A stretch of DNA of 64,000 bases from Pseudoalteromonas luteoviolacea H33-S (GCF_001625695.1 NZ_AUXY01000046.1:1-64000), one strand, 5' to 3'. Counted from the stretch's first letter, positions 17,909 to 27,183 are shown. Notes: generated by a model from the letters alone, not told the origin. Translations and numbers: made by a program.

Positions 17909-19030
17909 CTAGCGTGCTGCAATCGCAGGCACTGGGCGAAGATCTTCACCTGTATATTCAGCCGAAGGACGAATAATACGGTTATCCGCACGCTGCTCCA
18001 TCACGTGTGCAGCCCAGCCCGTTAGGCGAGACATCACAAAAATTGGGGTAAATAGCTTCGTTGGGATCCCCATGAAGTTATATGCAGATGCATGGAAAAA
18101 ATCCGCGTTACAGAATAACTTCTTCTCACGCCACATCACTTCTTCACAGCGAACAGACACAGGGTAAAGCACTGTATCGCCAACATCTGCAGCCAGTTTT
18201 TCAGACCATGTTTTAATAATTTCATTACGTGGATCTGACTCAGAATAAATCGCATGACCAAAGCCCATGATTTTCTCTTTGCGCTCTAACATGCCCATCA
18301 TTTCTTGCTCAGCGTGATCCGCTGATTCAAAGCGCTCAATCATCTCCATCGCAGCTTCATTTGCACCACCGTGAAGTGGACCACGCAGTGAACCAATTGC
18401 GCCTGTCACACAAGAATGCATGTCTGATAGTGTTGACGCACATACACGTGCAGTGAAAGTAGATGCATTGAATTCATGCTCAGCATAAAGGATAAGTGAT
18501 ACATGCATAACGCGCTCGTGAAGCTCTGATGGCTTTTCACCACGCAGTAAGTGTAAGAAATGCGCGCCAATAGAATCATCATCTGTTTCAACATCAACGC
18601 GAACACCATCATGGCTAAAGCGATACCAATAACAAATAATGCTTGGGAAACACGCCAGCATACGGTCTGTCACTTTACCTTGCTCATCAAAGCTAGCTTC
18701 GCCTTCCAAGTTACCCAACATAGAGCAACCTGTACGCAGCACATCCATTGGGTGTGCATCTGCTGGAATACGTTCTAACACGTCTTTAAGTGCCACAGGT
18801 AAACCACGCATTGACTTCAATAGGGCTTTATATTCGTCAAGCTCGCTTTGATTTGGCAGTTTACCTTTAAGAATAAGGTATGCAACTTCTTCAAACTGAC
18901 AGTTCTCAGCCAAATCTTTAACATCATAACCGCGATAAGTTAGCCCTGAACCAGATTTTCCTACTGTTGATAATGCAGTTTTCCCTGCTACTTGACCACG
19001 TAGACCTGCACCACTTAGTACTTTAGCCAT
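17909..19030 (-). CDS. prpC: 2-methylcitrate synthase PrpC
   Basis: PrpC, 373 residues, condenses propionyl-CoA with oxaloacetate to 2-methylcitrate. It has the citrate-synthase active-site trio: His in [11 protein letters not shown], His in IMGFGHAIY, and Asp in [10 protein letters not shown]. Length and the short N terminus fit the small (type II) methylcitrate synthases rather than hexameric citrate synthase. ATG at 19030 has AGGAG six bases upstream, so I prefer it to the GTG at 19033. It lies between prpB and acnD. Confidence 0.95.
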   Translation of the reverse strand: MAKVLSGAGLRGQVAGKTALSTVGKSGSGLTYRGYDVKDLAENCQFEEVAYLILKGKLPNQSELDEYKALLKSMRGLPVALKDVLERIPADAHPMDVLRTGCSMLGNLEGEASFDEQGKVTDRMLACFPSIICYWYRFSHDGVRVDVETDDDSIGAHFLHLLRGEKPSELHERVMHVSLILYAEHEFNASTFTARVCASTLSDMHSCVTGAIGSLRGPLHGGANEAAMEMIERFESADHAEQEMMGMLERKEKIMGFGHAIYSESDPRNEIIKTWSEKLAADVGDTVLYPVSVRCEEVMWREKKLFCNADFFHASAYNFMGIPTKLFTPIFVMSRLTGWAAHVMEQRADNRIIRPSAEYTGEDLRPVPAIAAR

Positions 19031-19080
19031 CACTTTCTCCTGAAAATTTTTTACCTGCTGAATTTTAGAATCTTTTTTCT

Positions 19081-19100
19081 GAGCGTGCTAAAACACGCTC
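19081..19100. terminator. Hairpin in the prpB-prpC gap
   Basis: GAGCGTG at 19081-19087 pairs with CACGCTC at 19094-19100. A T run follows on the plus strand, not on the operon strand, so for the prp transcript it is more likely a stabilising or processing hairpin than a strong terminator. Confidence 0.5.
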
Positions 19101-19114
19101 TTTTATATTATTTG

Positions 19115-19993
19115 TTACTTGTTTTTACCTTGAGCAAACAATGCATCAAGCTTTTGCTCGTAATCGTGATAACCAAGATAATCATATAAATCCATACGTG
19201 TTTGCATGGTATCTACAACTGCTTTTTGGTCACCATCATTCAATAAAGTACGATATACCAGCTCGGCTGCTTTATTCATCGCACGGAATGCGCTTAGAGG
19301 ATACAGCACCATGCCGACGCCCCACTCACCAAGCTGTTGCTTGCTCCAAAGTTCAGTCTTACCAAACTCTGTCATGTTCGCTAAGATTGGCACATCTAAC
19401 GCTTCTGAAAATGCTCTGTAGTGTTCTTCAGTTTGAATCGCTTCTGCAAAAATGCCATCTGCGCCCGCTTCTACATAGGCTTTTGCACGTGCAATCGCAG
19501 CGTCTAAGCCTTCTTGAGCAAAGGCATCAGTACGCGCCATTATGAAAAAGTCTTTATCAGTACGCGCATCCACCGCCGCTTTGATTCGATCGGCCATTTC
19601 TTCTGTTGATACAATTTCTTTGTTTGGTCTATGACCACAGCGTTTTTGTGCCACTTGGTCTTCAATATGTACCGCCGCAGCACCAGCTTTTTCCATATCG
19701 CGGATCGTTTTAGCAATGTTAAATGCACCGCCCCATCCTGTATCAATGTCCACCATCAGGGGTAAATCACAAGCAGATGTAATGCGCTGAACATCTGCAA
19801 TGACATCATTTAAAGAGGTCATGCCTAAATCAGGTAAGCCATATGATGCATTTGCGACACCACCACCAGATAAATAAATTGCTTGGTGACCTATTTGCTT
19901 TGCCATAATCGCGCTATAAGCGTTAATCGTGCCTACAATCTGTAATGGTTGATTTGCATTTAATGCGTCACGAAATTTTTTTCCTGCACTCAT
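19115..19993 (-). CDS. prpB: 2-methylisocitrate lyase PrpB
   Basis: PrpB, 292 residues, splits 2-methylisocitrate into pyruvate and succinate, the last step of the methylcitrate cycle. It is an isocitrate-lyase superfamily enzyme: [13 protein letters not shown] holds metal-binding Asp residues, and [10 protein letters not shown] carries the KRCGH catalytic cysteine loop. [13 protein letters not shown] and FAEAIQT are further family segments. An AGGAG lies 11 bases before the ATG at 19993. The gene follows the GntR-type regulator by 22 bases, so it is probably co-transcribed with it. Confidence 0.96.
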   Translation of the reverse strand: MSAGKKFRDALNANQPLQIVGTINAYSAIMAKQIGHQAIYLSGGGVANASYGLPDLGMTSLNDVIADVQRITSACDLPLMVDIDTGWGGAFNIAKTIRDMEKAGAAAVHIEDQVAQKRCGHRPNKEIVSTEEMADRIKAAVDARTDKDFFIMARTDAFAQEGLDAAIARAKAYVEAGADGIFAEAIQTEEHYRAFSEALDVPILANMTEFGKTELWSKQQLGEWGVGMVLYPLSAFRAMNKAAELVYRTLLNDGDQKAVVDTMQTRMDLYDYLGYHDYEQKLDALFAQGKNK

Positions 19994-20016
19994 GATGGTG
20001 TACTCTCCTGTGATGT

Positions 20017-20682
20017 TTACTTCATGTTTGATAGCTTGACGGCGATATTATTTTTTGAGTATTGAATATGGCGTCGCATTAAAATCTCTGCCAATTCGCC
20101 ATCACGATTTGCGATGGCTCTTACGATATGTATGTGCTCGTCATAAGCTGTTGTCACTCTTGGTCCAGTCATACCTAACTGAACTCGATACATTCTTGCT
20201 AAGTGGTAAATCCCATTGCTCAGCATAGTGATCAATTGTTGATTTTGGCTGCCAACGATAATGCGGTAATGAAAGTCCAAATCTCCCGCCTCTTGATAGT
20301 AGACGTTGCGCTGCTTTACCTCATCTTGCTGGCCTTTTAACAAACTGCTCAATTGATTTATCTCAGCATCAGGCATATTTTGTGCAGCAAGCCTTGCCGC
20401 CATGCCTTCCAATGCTTCTCGGATCTGATACAGCTCAAGTAAGCCTTCGGATGTTAAAGTCACAACGCGCGCACCGACATTGGCTTTACGCTCAACAATG
20501 TTGCACGCTTCTAAGCGGTTGATGGCTTCACGAACGACTGCACGGCTAACCTCATACTTTGTCGACAATTCAACTTCACTCAGCTTTGAGCCCGCTGATA
20601 TATGGCCTTCAACGATCTCTTCCCTCAATTGAAAAAACGTTTTATCTGAAGAGGTTACAGCTTTTTCTTGAAAGAAGTTCAT
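20017..20682 (-). CDS. GntR/FCD family transcriptional regulator of the prp operon
   Basis: A 221-residue regulator with an N-terminal winged helix ([20 protein letters not shown] near residues 40-65) and a C-terminal helical FCD ligand-binding domain ([16 protein letters not shown] onward, with the DLDFHYRII metal/ligand segment). Its place as the first gene of the prp operon suggests it senses a methylcitrate-pathway intermediate, as GntR-type prp regulators of other Alteromonadales are thought to do. I chose ATG 20682; the frame begins at a TTG at 20697. A promoter with palindromes lies just upstream, so autoregulation is likely. Confidence 0.88.
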   Translation of the reverse strand: MNFFQEKAVTSSDKTFFQLREEIVEGHISAGSKLSEVELSTKYEVSRAVVREAINRLEACNIVERKANVGARVVTLTSEGLLELYQIREALEGMAARLAAQNMPDAEINQLSSLLKGQQDEVKQRNVYYQEAGDLDFHYRIIVGSQNQQLITMLSNGIYHLARMYRVQLGMTGPRVTTAYDEHIHIVRAIANRDGELAEILMRRHIQYSKNNIAVKLSNMK

Positions 20683-20718
20683 CAAATGATCACGCAATAG
20701 TTTTTATCAATTGCCAAC

Positions 20719-20747
20719 AATATAGATACACTTTACGTTAACGTCAA
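20719..20747 (-). promoter_or_regulatory. Sigma-70 promoter of the prp operon
   Basis: On the minus strand, TTGACG (20747-20742) and TATATT (20724-20719) are separated by 17 bases, close to the sigma-70 consensus. The predicted RNA would start near 20712, about 30 bases before the regulator ATG. The palindrome ACGTTAACGT lies between the two elements. Confidence 0.7.
20735..20744. promoter_or_regulatory. Palindrome in the promoter spacer, candidate operator
   Basis: ACGTTAACGT is a perfect 10-bp palindrome overlapping the -35 element and the spacer of the prp promoter. Binding here would block RNA polymerase, as a repressor would. Confidence 0.45.
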
Positions 20748-20762
20748 CCTACAAACAAATAA

Positions 20763-20774
20763 ATTGTCGACAAT
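20763..20774. promoter_or_regulatory. ATTGTCGACAAT palindrome, candidate GntR operator
   Basis: A perfect 12-bp palindrome about 15 bases upstream of the -35 box of the prp promoter. Its size and symmetry fit FCD-type GntR operators, which are short palindromes with a few central bases. Assignment to the neighbouring regulator is inference. Confidence 0.55.
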
Positions 20775-20962
20775 CTTATTATTCACACTATTCACCTTAT
20801 TTATTATGGCTAAGCAAGCGTCTGCCAATCTAATAGTACTGATAAAGTAATAAACTAACGTGACATGCTTTTAATAAATAAGATTAGGAGTAGGGCAAAC
20901 ATTGCTAAGGCAGTGAGCAGGATAGGAAGGGGTAAGTATAAGAACAGCGAGAGATAGGCAAC
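20775..20962. other. Gap between the prp promoter and the cold-shock gene
   Basis: I see no gene or clear signal in this part of the gap. The cold-shock gene on the minus strand ends at 21013 and its terminator lies at 20963-20989. Confidence 0.5.
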
Positions 20963-20989
20963 AAAAAAGGCAAGCTAAGCTTGCCTTTT
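20963..20989 (-). terminator. Rho-independent terminator of the cold-shock gene
   Basis: AAAAGGCAAGCT at 20965-20976 pairs perfectly with AGCTTGCCTTTT at 20978-20989. Read on the minus strand, the stem ends in a run of six T residues, the standard terminator form. It lies 24 bases after the stop of the cold-shock gene. Confidence 0.88.
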
Positions 20990-21012
20990 AAAATTCGTAT
21001 CAACTGTGACAG

Positions 21013-21222
21013 TTACAGCTTAACGATTTCCTCAGCTTGAGGACCTTTTTGGCCTGTAGTAAGTTTAAATTCTACACGCTCGCCTTCAGCTAGAGTACGG
21101 AAACCGTCGCCTTTGATTGCACTGAAGTGTGCAAAAACGTCTGGGCCATTTTCCTGAGCGATAAAACCAAAGCCTTTTGACTCGTTAAACCACTTTACTG
21201 TACCTGTTAAAGTATTAGACAT
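21013..21222 (-). CDS. CspA-family cold-shock protein
   Basis: A 69-residue single cold-shock domain that binds single-stranded RNA and DNA. The RNP1 motif KGFGFI and the RNP2-like VFAHFSAI are intact, and [12 protein letters not shown] is the usual beginning. The open frame runs upstream to 21390, but ATG 21222 with AGGA nine bases before it gives the normal length. The extra stretch is therefore a 5-prime leader of at least 150 bases, as is common for cold-regulated csp genes. The terminator at 20963-20989 ends the unit. Confidence 0.95.
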   Translation of the reverse strand: MSNTLTGTVKWFNESKGFGFIAQENGPDVFAHFSAIKGDGFRTLAEGERVEFKLTTGQKGPQAEEIVKL

Positions 21223-21887
21223 AATAATAAATCCTGATAAAAAATATAAATGCCAATCCTTAAAAGCAAATTCTAAACTGCTTAAAGAGAATCCATCTTT
21301 ATAAACTGGCAAACCTATGCCCTTGTGGGCGCATAGACCTAAATTTTGCCGGTGATAAAACTTCAGGACGGTACTACTACAAGCTAACACTTATACAACA
21401 ACGTAATGGAGATTTATAAACACTGACCGAAATTCTGTCTATGTTCATCTTATAGGGATGCCCCTCTAAGTCAACTAATTTTTAAACATATTTATGAATG
21501 CTTAATGACATAATCACATAAGCATTGTGAACAATTAGAGACACCGCCGCAGCCCCAGTAAAAATAAGGCTTTTGGACATATCAATAGCAATCGATTTTT
21601 ATTGATTTTTCTGCATAAAAATAGCGTTTCAAGTATGTACATTTACGCTCAAATTTGTTTTCGTAATACTTTAAATATTGGCCAATATGGCGCGAAGTTG
21701 CGGCAGGTATAATTAACCGACTAAAAAATAAGAGTTGCAATAATTACAATAAAAGCAACTTAACTAAAAAGCTCAACTCTGCCGATAATGTAAATTAGCA
21801 CCATCAATGTCTAGAGAAAATGAATATTAACGATACTATGTATTTTGAATGCATCGAGTTCGAAGACTAAATAATGCTGTAACTCGC
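21223..21887. other. Cold-shock leader and intergenic region
   Basis: The first 200 bases are probably the long leader and promoter of the cold-shock gene. Farther right, AGAGTTG (21731-21737) can pair with CAACTCT (21774-21780), while AGTTGC (21733-21738) can instead pair with GCAACT (21755-21760), so two overlapping hairpins are possible. This lies about 110 bases downstream of the GGDEF/EAL gene stop. I see no gene. Confidence 0.4.
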
Positions 21888-24173
21888 CTATTTAATCGTA
21901 AAGGATTTACCTAGCAACTCCCCCACTTGTTCACTGGGTACTGGCACAGAAAATAAATGCCCCTGTAGTTGATCGCAACCATGGGAAGCAAGTGTCGTTG
22001 CCTGTACGTCACATTCCACGCCTTCTGCAATACAGTTAACACCAAGACTTTTAGCAATATTAATCATCACTAAAGCCAGATCATCTTGATGCTCGGCACC
22101 ACCGATTTCATTAATAAAGCTAGGATCTATTTTTATCGAATCAAAATGCAATTCTTTGAGCAAAGAAGGATTGGTGTGGCCAAGACCAAAATCGTCGATA
22201 GCCAAACTAAAGCCCAAGCTGCTTAACGCATTGAGCGTTGACTTAAGTTCATCCGCGCGCTCTAGTAATGGACGTTCTGCGATTTCTAATTCAAACTGCT
22301 TTGGACTTAACTGATATGTGTCCAACAGTGCCATCAGCTGCTCAGTAAACATGCCATTTAACAAATGCTTTATCGATAGGTTTAAACACAATTGCAAATG
22401 AGGATAGTCTTTTAACCACTCTACAAAATGTGGCATAGCCAACTCAAAGACATACATACTTAAATGACCATTTATCCCCGCACTCTCGGCTACATCAACA
22501 AATTGTTCAGCCGCGATAAGTTCATCTTGATGTTGCCAGCGTGCGAGCACTTCTATCTTTTCAACAACCAGCGTCTGCGCATTCAAAATGGGCTGAAAAT
22601 AAGGTAAAAACGCTTTTTCTCTAAGTGCCTTTATCATGGCAGTTTCTTTCTCAAGATATAGCTCAGCTTCTTTATCGAGCTCGGCGCAATAGAATTGGTA
22701 ATTAGAATGCCCCACTTTTTTAGCTCTATACATAGCTGTATCTGCACTTTTCATTAATATGTCGGCGTTTTCACCATCTTCAGGGTACAAGGCGACGCCC
22801 GCACTGAATGACACATTCACTTGTGTAGCTCTCAGATCATAATCACCACTTGAAGCGTGAAATATTTTTTCCACCACATGCCGAACATGCTTTCTGTCAT
22901 CCATGCTATCAATTAGTAGTACAAACTCATCGCCACCAATACGTGAAACCGTATCACATGCTCTGATACTCGCGGTTAGACGCTTGGCAACCTGCTTCAG
23001 TAACTCGTCGCCACTGTCATGACCAAGGGAGTCATTAATTGCTTTGAATTTGTTTAAATCTAAAAATATCAGCGCAAACTGATGCTTGTGACGCTTAGCT
23101 CTTTTACATGACTGAACCAACCTGTCTTGCAAAAGTAACCTATTTGGCAAACCAGTTAATGCATCATGATGGGCCAAGTGATTCATCCTTTTTCGCATTA
23201 GGCGCGATTCCGTGACATCTTGGAACACCAACACAGCGCCAGCAATTTTATCGCCGCGAATGAAAATCGGTGAGCAACAAACCTCTATCGCAAAGTCGAG
23301 GCTAAGATGATTTCTAAAGCAAATCAGTTCACTCAAGCAAACAGTTTGAAGCTCTTGCATAGATTGCTGCATTGGGTCATTAATGGGCTCTTTACTGTCT
23401 TCATGAAATAGTGGCATGACTTCTTGAAATGCTTTCCCTTTGACTTCATCACTCAACAGGGCCAAAACGGCTTCAGCAACAGGATTCATGAAGGTAATCT
23501 TGTTGTCTATATCTGTGCAAATAACCCCATCGCCGACAGAACTTAACGTGATCGCCAGTAATTCATGCTGTTTTTGTAACTCAGTTTGCTTGGCAACATC
23601 AACCAATTGGCCAAGAAACACCCCTTGTAAATGGGTATGATTGATTGAAACGATGAATTCATCTTGACCCTGTGTTGCATTTAGAGGTCTAAAGGTCAAT
23701 TGAGCAAAGTCTTCCCCTTCTTTTTGCCAACGTGTAAATTGTTCAAAGCTAGACTCATCAATGAGTCCTTTTAACCCTAACTCAACCAATGTGTCTTCCG
23801 AAGTACGAAGCTGTTTGCACAGCCCTTGGCTAACAGCATACAAAGTGCCATTTTCACAAACCAAAAACTGTGCAGTGAGACACTCTCTAAACACCTCATA
23901 ATACAGCTCGCCATGTTCTCCAAAACCAATTTCTTGCTGCTTTTTTCGCGCGAAATAAATCACGCCTCCGCCTAAAACAATGGCCATCACAAAGCCAATG
24001 ATGCCAAGAGAAAAGTAGTTAAAAAGTTCAATTAGAGATTCGTTACCATACTGACCTACCTCAGTAAAAATCCAATTTTCTATAAACTGACTTATCTGAA
24101 CACCGAATGAGAGGCCAACGAGCAGGAAAAAGATACTGAGTAATAGTTTTTGTGTGAGTCGATTCATATGCAT
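21888..24173 (-). CDS. Membrane PAS-GGDEF-EAL c-di-GMP turnover protein
   Basis: A 761-residue inner-membrane protein: two transmembrane helices (about 8-28 and 50-72), two PAS-like domains (about 85-195 and 205-325), GGDEF (about 335-490) and EAL (about 505-750). The cyclase motif GGDEF is intact and preceded by an RACD inhibitory site. In the EAL part the signature reads EVL, and LNLS, EIAE, IDDFG, IKID, AEGVE and LQGH keep the catalytic and metal-binding positions, so phosphodiesterase activity is plausible. Either activity could dominate. It probably adjusts c-di-GMP in response to a signal sensed by the PAS domains. The start (24173 or ATG 24167) is uncertain. It diverges from the chemoreceptor-like gene. 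Confidence 0.92.
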   Translation of the reverse strand: MHMNRLTQKLLLSIFFLLVGLSFGVQISQFIENWIFTEVGQYGNESLIELFNYFSLGIIGFVMAIVLGGGVIYFARKKQQEIGFGEHGELYYEVFRECLTAQFLVCENGTLYAVSQGLCKQLRTSEDTLVELGLKGLIDESSFEQFTRWQKEGEDFAQLTFRPLNATQGQDEFIVSINHTHLQGVFLGQLVDVAKQTELQKQHELLAITLSSVGDGVICTDIDNKITFMNPVAEAVLALLSDEVKGKAFQEVMPLFHEDSKEPINDPMQQSMQELQTVCLSELICFRNHLSLDFAIEVCCSPIFIRGDKIAGAVLVFQDVTESRLMRKRMNHLAHHDALTGLPNRLLLQDRLVQSCKRAKRHKHQFALIFLDLNKFKAINDSLGHDSGDELLKQVAKRLTASIRACDTVSRIGGDEFVLLIDSMDDRKHVRHVVEKIFHASSGDYDLRATQVNVSFSAGVALYPEDGENADILMKSADTAMYRAKKVGHSNYQFYCAELDKEAELYLEKETAMIKALREKAFLPYFQPILNAQTLVVEKIEVLARWQHQDELIAAEQFVDVAESAGINGHLSMYVFELAMPHFVEWLKDYPHLQLCLNLSIKHLLNGMFTEQLMALLDTYQLSPKQFELEIAERPLLERADELKSTLNALSSLGFSLAIDDFGLGHTNPSLLKELHFDSIKIDPSFINEIGGAEHQDDLALVMINIAKSLGVNCIAEGVECDVQATTLASHGCDQLQGHLFSVPVPSEQVGELLGKSFTIK

Positions 24174-24338
24174 TCGCGCAAAATCAAAGAAGTTATAAAA
24201 ATATCCTTAGTATTGATTAAGCGTAGACTCTGATGGTCAACTTTAACAGTCACTGCAATTAATTGATTATTTATATTTCTGGAATTTAACCCACTTTTGT
24301 CCTAAATCTATTAAGGGCAAGGTTATTGAGATCAAGCA

Positions 24339-24956
24339 ATGATAAGCATAAGCGACGATGTAAAAGTGGTTGAAAACTTTGTGCGCGTAGCGCAAATAAT
24401 CGCGAACTTGGAGTCCATTTTAACCCAAGCGAAAAACCTTTCTCTGACCGCTAAAAATGCACGAGTCGTAGCACTGAGAGCAGGGGATGCAGCGCTTGGT
24501 TTCAAACCCATTACAAACTTTATCGATGAGTTCTCAGAACAGACCATTGCTTCTACGACTAAAATTGCGGACTTATCTAATCAGCTGTTTAAAGTCGCAC
24601 ATAAATTAGTACGCTGTAGTCAATATTTTCATCAAATGACACTACTCAAAACACATTTAAACTCAAAGCAAGCAGATGCCATGTATCAAGAAGCGCTTAA
24701 ATCACAGCGACGCGCGGCGTCACAACTATCTCTGGCTCTGAGCGAACTTGAAAATCACTTTGAAGACATTCAAAAACAAATGCAAAGCGCCGAATATATT
24801 GCCGTAACCAGTAGAGTTGAAGCCACCAATGCAGGGGACTTTAGTGACAGTTTGCAATCTGTATCTGATTTTATTGCAAGTGCAGCTAAAACGATCAAAA
24901 CCGCTGTTGTTTACAACTTAAGTGAAATCCATACTCTAAGGGGAGTTTTAAAGTGA
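24339..24956 (+). CDS. Short soluble chemoreceptor-tip-like protein
   Basis: A 205-residue, all-helical protein without transmembrane segment, HAMP or ligand domain. Residues 31-76 read like a worn methyl-accepting chemotaxis hairpin tip, with AKNARVVALRAGD where receptors have [11 protein letters not shown]. Residues 151-194 show a second similar segment, VTSRVEATNAGD. The two may be the arms or duplicated tips of a small cytoplasmic receptor. It could bind CheW/CheA or the next gene product. Its stop overlaps the GTG start of the ODP-like gene by four bases, so the two are tightly coupled. The family call is inference from pattern; no search was possible. Confidence 0.6.
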   Translation: MISISDDVKVVENFVRVAQIIANLESILTQAKNLSLTAKNARVVALRAGDAALGFKPITNFIDEFSEQTIASTTKIADLSNQLFKVAHKLVRCSQYFHQMTLLKTHLNSKQADAMYQEALKSQRRAASQLSLALSELENHFEDIQKQMQSAEYIAVTSRVEATNAGDFSDSLQSVSDFIASAAKTIKTAVVYNLSEIHTLRGVLK

Positions 24957-25687
24957 AGCTAGCGGAATTATACAAAGGAAAAACACACAGTTGGATGATG
25001 CTTGAATGCAGTGGCTCAAAAAACGACACACACAGCGCGGTTAACCAATACTTCATTCACAGTGACTATGAATCGCTGTTAATGGACCCTGGTGGGATTG
25101 AGCTATTCTCTCCAATGTTAGCAGCTGTCTTACAGCATACTGAACTCGATAAATTGACAACCTTGTTTGCATCCCATCAAGATCCTGACATTATCGCAAC
25201 CTTAAGTTTATGGGATAAAGCCATCGCAAACGCCACGTTATACGCGCCCTCTTTATGGGATCGTTTTATCGGCCACTTTGATTTAGACAATCTTCATTTT
25301 GAAGGCGTCAGTGATGAAGGTGGGGAAATTCAATTGGGCGGTGTGCGCTTACGCATACTTCCCGCACACTACTTGCACGCTGCTGGCAATTTTCACCTAT
25401 ATGATCCCACAGCTAAAGTTTTAATGAGTGCTAATGTTGGCTCAGCAATCAAAGCTCCGAGTGATACTAAATTCGTGGAAGATTTTTCACTTCATGTGAA
25501 ACATATTGAACAATTTCACAAACGCTGGATGCCGTCTAACCAAGCTAAAGCAAACTGGATTGCCAGAGTTAAAGAGCTTGATATTGATATACTTGCACCC
25601 AATCATGGCAAGCTTTACAAAGGCGAGCAAGTACAAGAGTTTTTGGAATGGTTTGATAAATTAGATGTAGGTAGCGCTGCCAAATGA
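24953..25687 (+). CDS. ODP-like metallo-beta-lactamase-fold di-iron protein
   Basis: A 244-residue cytoplasmic protein with the metallo-beta-lactamase fold of flavodiiron proteins but no flavodoxin domain. Metal ligands are visible as HQDPD (HxDxD form) near residue 83, a His in PAHYLH, and His in APNHGK near residue 222. The usual bridging Asp after LMSA appears to be Asn (SANVG), which may change oxygen chemistry. This is the pattern of the oxygen-binding di-iron proteins (ODP) that in Treponema denticola report oxygen to a chemoreceptor. It starts with GTG and overlaps the chemoreceptor-tip gene. The likely role is oxygen or redox sensing rather than oxygen reduction; this is inference. 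Confidence 0.78.
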   Translation: MKLAELYKGKTHSWMMLECSGSKNDTHSAVNQYFIHSDYESLLMDPGGIELFSPMLAAVLQHTELDKLTTLFASHQDPDIIATLSLWDKAIANATLYAPSLWDRFIGHFDLDNLHFEGVSDEGGEIQLGGVRLRILPAHYLHAAGNFHLYDPTAKVLMSANVGSAIKAPSDTKFVEDFSLHVKHIEQFHKRWMPSNQAKANWIARVKELDIDILAPNHGKLYKGEQVQEFLEWFDKLDVGSAAK

Positions 25688-25719
25688 ACACTAAATTGGT
25701 CAATCTGTAAGAATTTATA

Positions 25720-25745
25720 AAGCGCTCTGTCATATCAGAGCGCTT
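25720..25745. terminator. Bidirectional terminator between convergent genes
   Basis: AAGCGCTCTG at 25720-25729 pairs perfectly with CAGAGCGCTT at 25736-25745 over a six-base loop. It lies between the ODP-like gene and the SHMT-like gene, which end toward each other. Confidence 0.8.
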
Positions 25746-25759
25746 GGTCTTTTATGTAG

Positions 25760-27112
25760 CTACTGGGTATAACTTAAAATAGGGTAGTCACGACACACAC
25801 TTTGTACTTCATTGATAAACCCATCTCTGAGTTCTGGATTCAAGCGGTACTCCTTTTCGCTGAGAATTTGCACGACATCTAAAATACGGCACACCAACTC
25901 GACTACCTTTTTACAGCCAATTTCATCCATATGTCGCTGCGCAAGTGCACCGGTGCCAATTCTCAGTCCACTGGTAACAAATGAAGAACGGGTTTCACCT
26001 GGGATCCTGTTTTTATTCACCGTGATCCCACACTCTTCCAAGGCCTCTTCAGCGATTGTACCTGTGAGCTCTCCTCTGAGCTTGATTAGTACTGTATGAT
26101 TATTCGTTTGACCGCCAATCACTTCATACCCATGAGCATTAAACGCATCTACAATGGTATCAGCAGCATGGCGGATCCGAGAGATATATTGTTTAAATTC
26201 AGGCTTTTGTGCGTAACCAAATGCAGCGGCTTTTGCAGCAATAATATTCACCGCGGGGGCGCCTTGCATCATAGGAAACACAGCGCGATCTAGAATACGA
26301 GAAAAAGGCAAGTTGAAGCCGGGTACGATGTCATTTGCATCTCGACCAGACAATATTAACCCACCTCTAGGGCCTGCCAGCTGTTTGTGCGTACAAGTTG
26401 TCGTTACATGGGCATGATCAACAGGGCTTGGATGTAACCCAGTGGCTACTAACCCCGCAATATGAGAAATATCCGCCATTAAAATGGCACCAACCTCATC
26501 CGCTATCTCTCTGAAACGAGCAAAATCAACCACCCTTGAATAGGCTGTTGCGCCACAAACAATCAGTTTTGGGTGATGCTCATGTGCAAGTCGGCGAACT
26601 TCCTCGTAATCTATCAACCCCTCCTCTGTCGTCCCATAGCCAATTGCTTTATAAAAAGTGCCAGAGACAGTTACTGGGCTGCCATGCGTTAAATGTCCAC
26701 CATGATCTAGAGACATCCCTAAAAAAGTATCACCAGGCTTAAGCAATGCTGAAAACACTTGGTAATTTGCATTAGATGCTGAGTGTGATTGAACATTCGC
26801 ATATTGCGCTCCAAACAGTGACTTTGCACGTTCAATGGCCAATGACTCAACTTTATCAACATTTAAACACCCAGCATGATAACGTTTACCCGGTCCGCCT
26901 TCAGCAGTCACATTCACCAAAGCAGATGCTGATGCGGCCAGCGTTCTGGGATCTACAGTGCAACAAGATGCCACCAAAGATAATGTATTGTGCTGCCTGA
27001 CAACCTCATCATCTAGCAACCTTGCAAGTTCAGCGTCTTGCCGACTTAATTCGAGTATGCCCTTTTCTAATAAACCTTGTTGTCCTGAGATAAGTTGTCT
27101 ATCAAAGTTCAT
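25760..27112 (-). CDS. Divergent serine hydroxymethyltransferase-like PLP enzyme
   Basis: A 450-residue fold-type I PLP enzyme of the SHMT family. Kept features are the PLP Lys in CTHKQLAGPRGG, the Asp-His pair in ADISHIAG, DHGGHLTHGSPV and the substrate-carboxylate Arg in GLRIGTGA. Compared from memory with E. coli GlyA, ASENY reads ASCCT, KYAEGYPG reads VTAEGGPG, and RYYGG reads RYHAG, so Tyr55 and Tyr65 (E. coli numbering) are replaced while Glu57 stays. It is thus probably not the housekeeping GlyA; another beta-hydroxy amino acid or aldol reaction is possible. It lies 71 bases after a LysE-type exporter gene on the same strand. Confidence 0.8.
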   Translation of the reverse strand: MNFDRQLISGQQGLLEKGILELSRQDAELARLLDDEVVRQHNTLSLVASCCTVDPRTLAASASALVNVTAEGGPGKRYHAGCLNVDKVESLAIERAKSLFGAQYANVQSHSASNANYQVFSALLKPGDTFLGMSLDHGGHLTHGSPVTVSGTFYKAIGYGTTEEGLIDYEEVRRLAHEHHPKLIVCGATAYSRVVDFARFREIADEVGAILMADISHIAGLVATGLHPSPVDHAHVTTTCTHKQLAGPRGGLILSGRDANDIVPGFNLPFSRILDRAVFPMMQGAPAVNIIAAKAAAFGYAQKPEFKQYISRIRHAADTIVDAFNAHGYEVIGGQTNNHTVLIKLRGELTGTIAEEALEECGITVNKNRIPGETRSSFVTSGLRIGTGALAQRHMDEIGCKKVVELVCRILDVVQILSEKEYRLNPELRDGFINEVQSVCRDYPILSYTQ

Positions 27113-27183
27113 AAAAGCTCCTTCTACGCCTCTTTGTCATTAATTATTAATATATTTATATAAATGGTTATGTAAAACATCTG

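Noticed and set aside
21223..21390. N-terminal extension of the cold-shock protein
   Set aside because: Cold-shock proteins are about 70 residues; ATG 21222 has a ribosome-binding site and the extra stretch fits a long leader.
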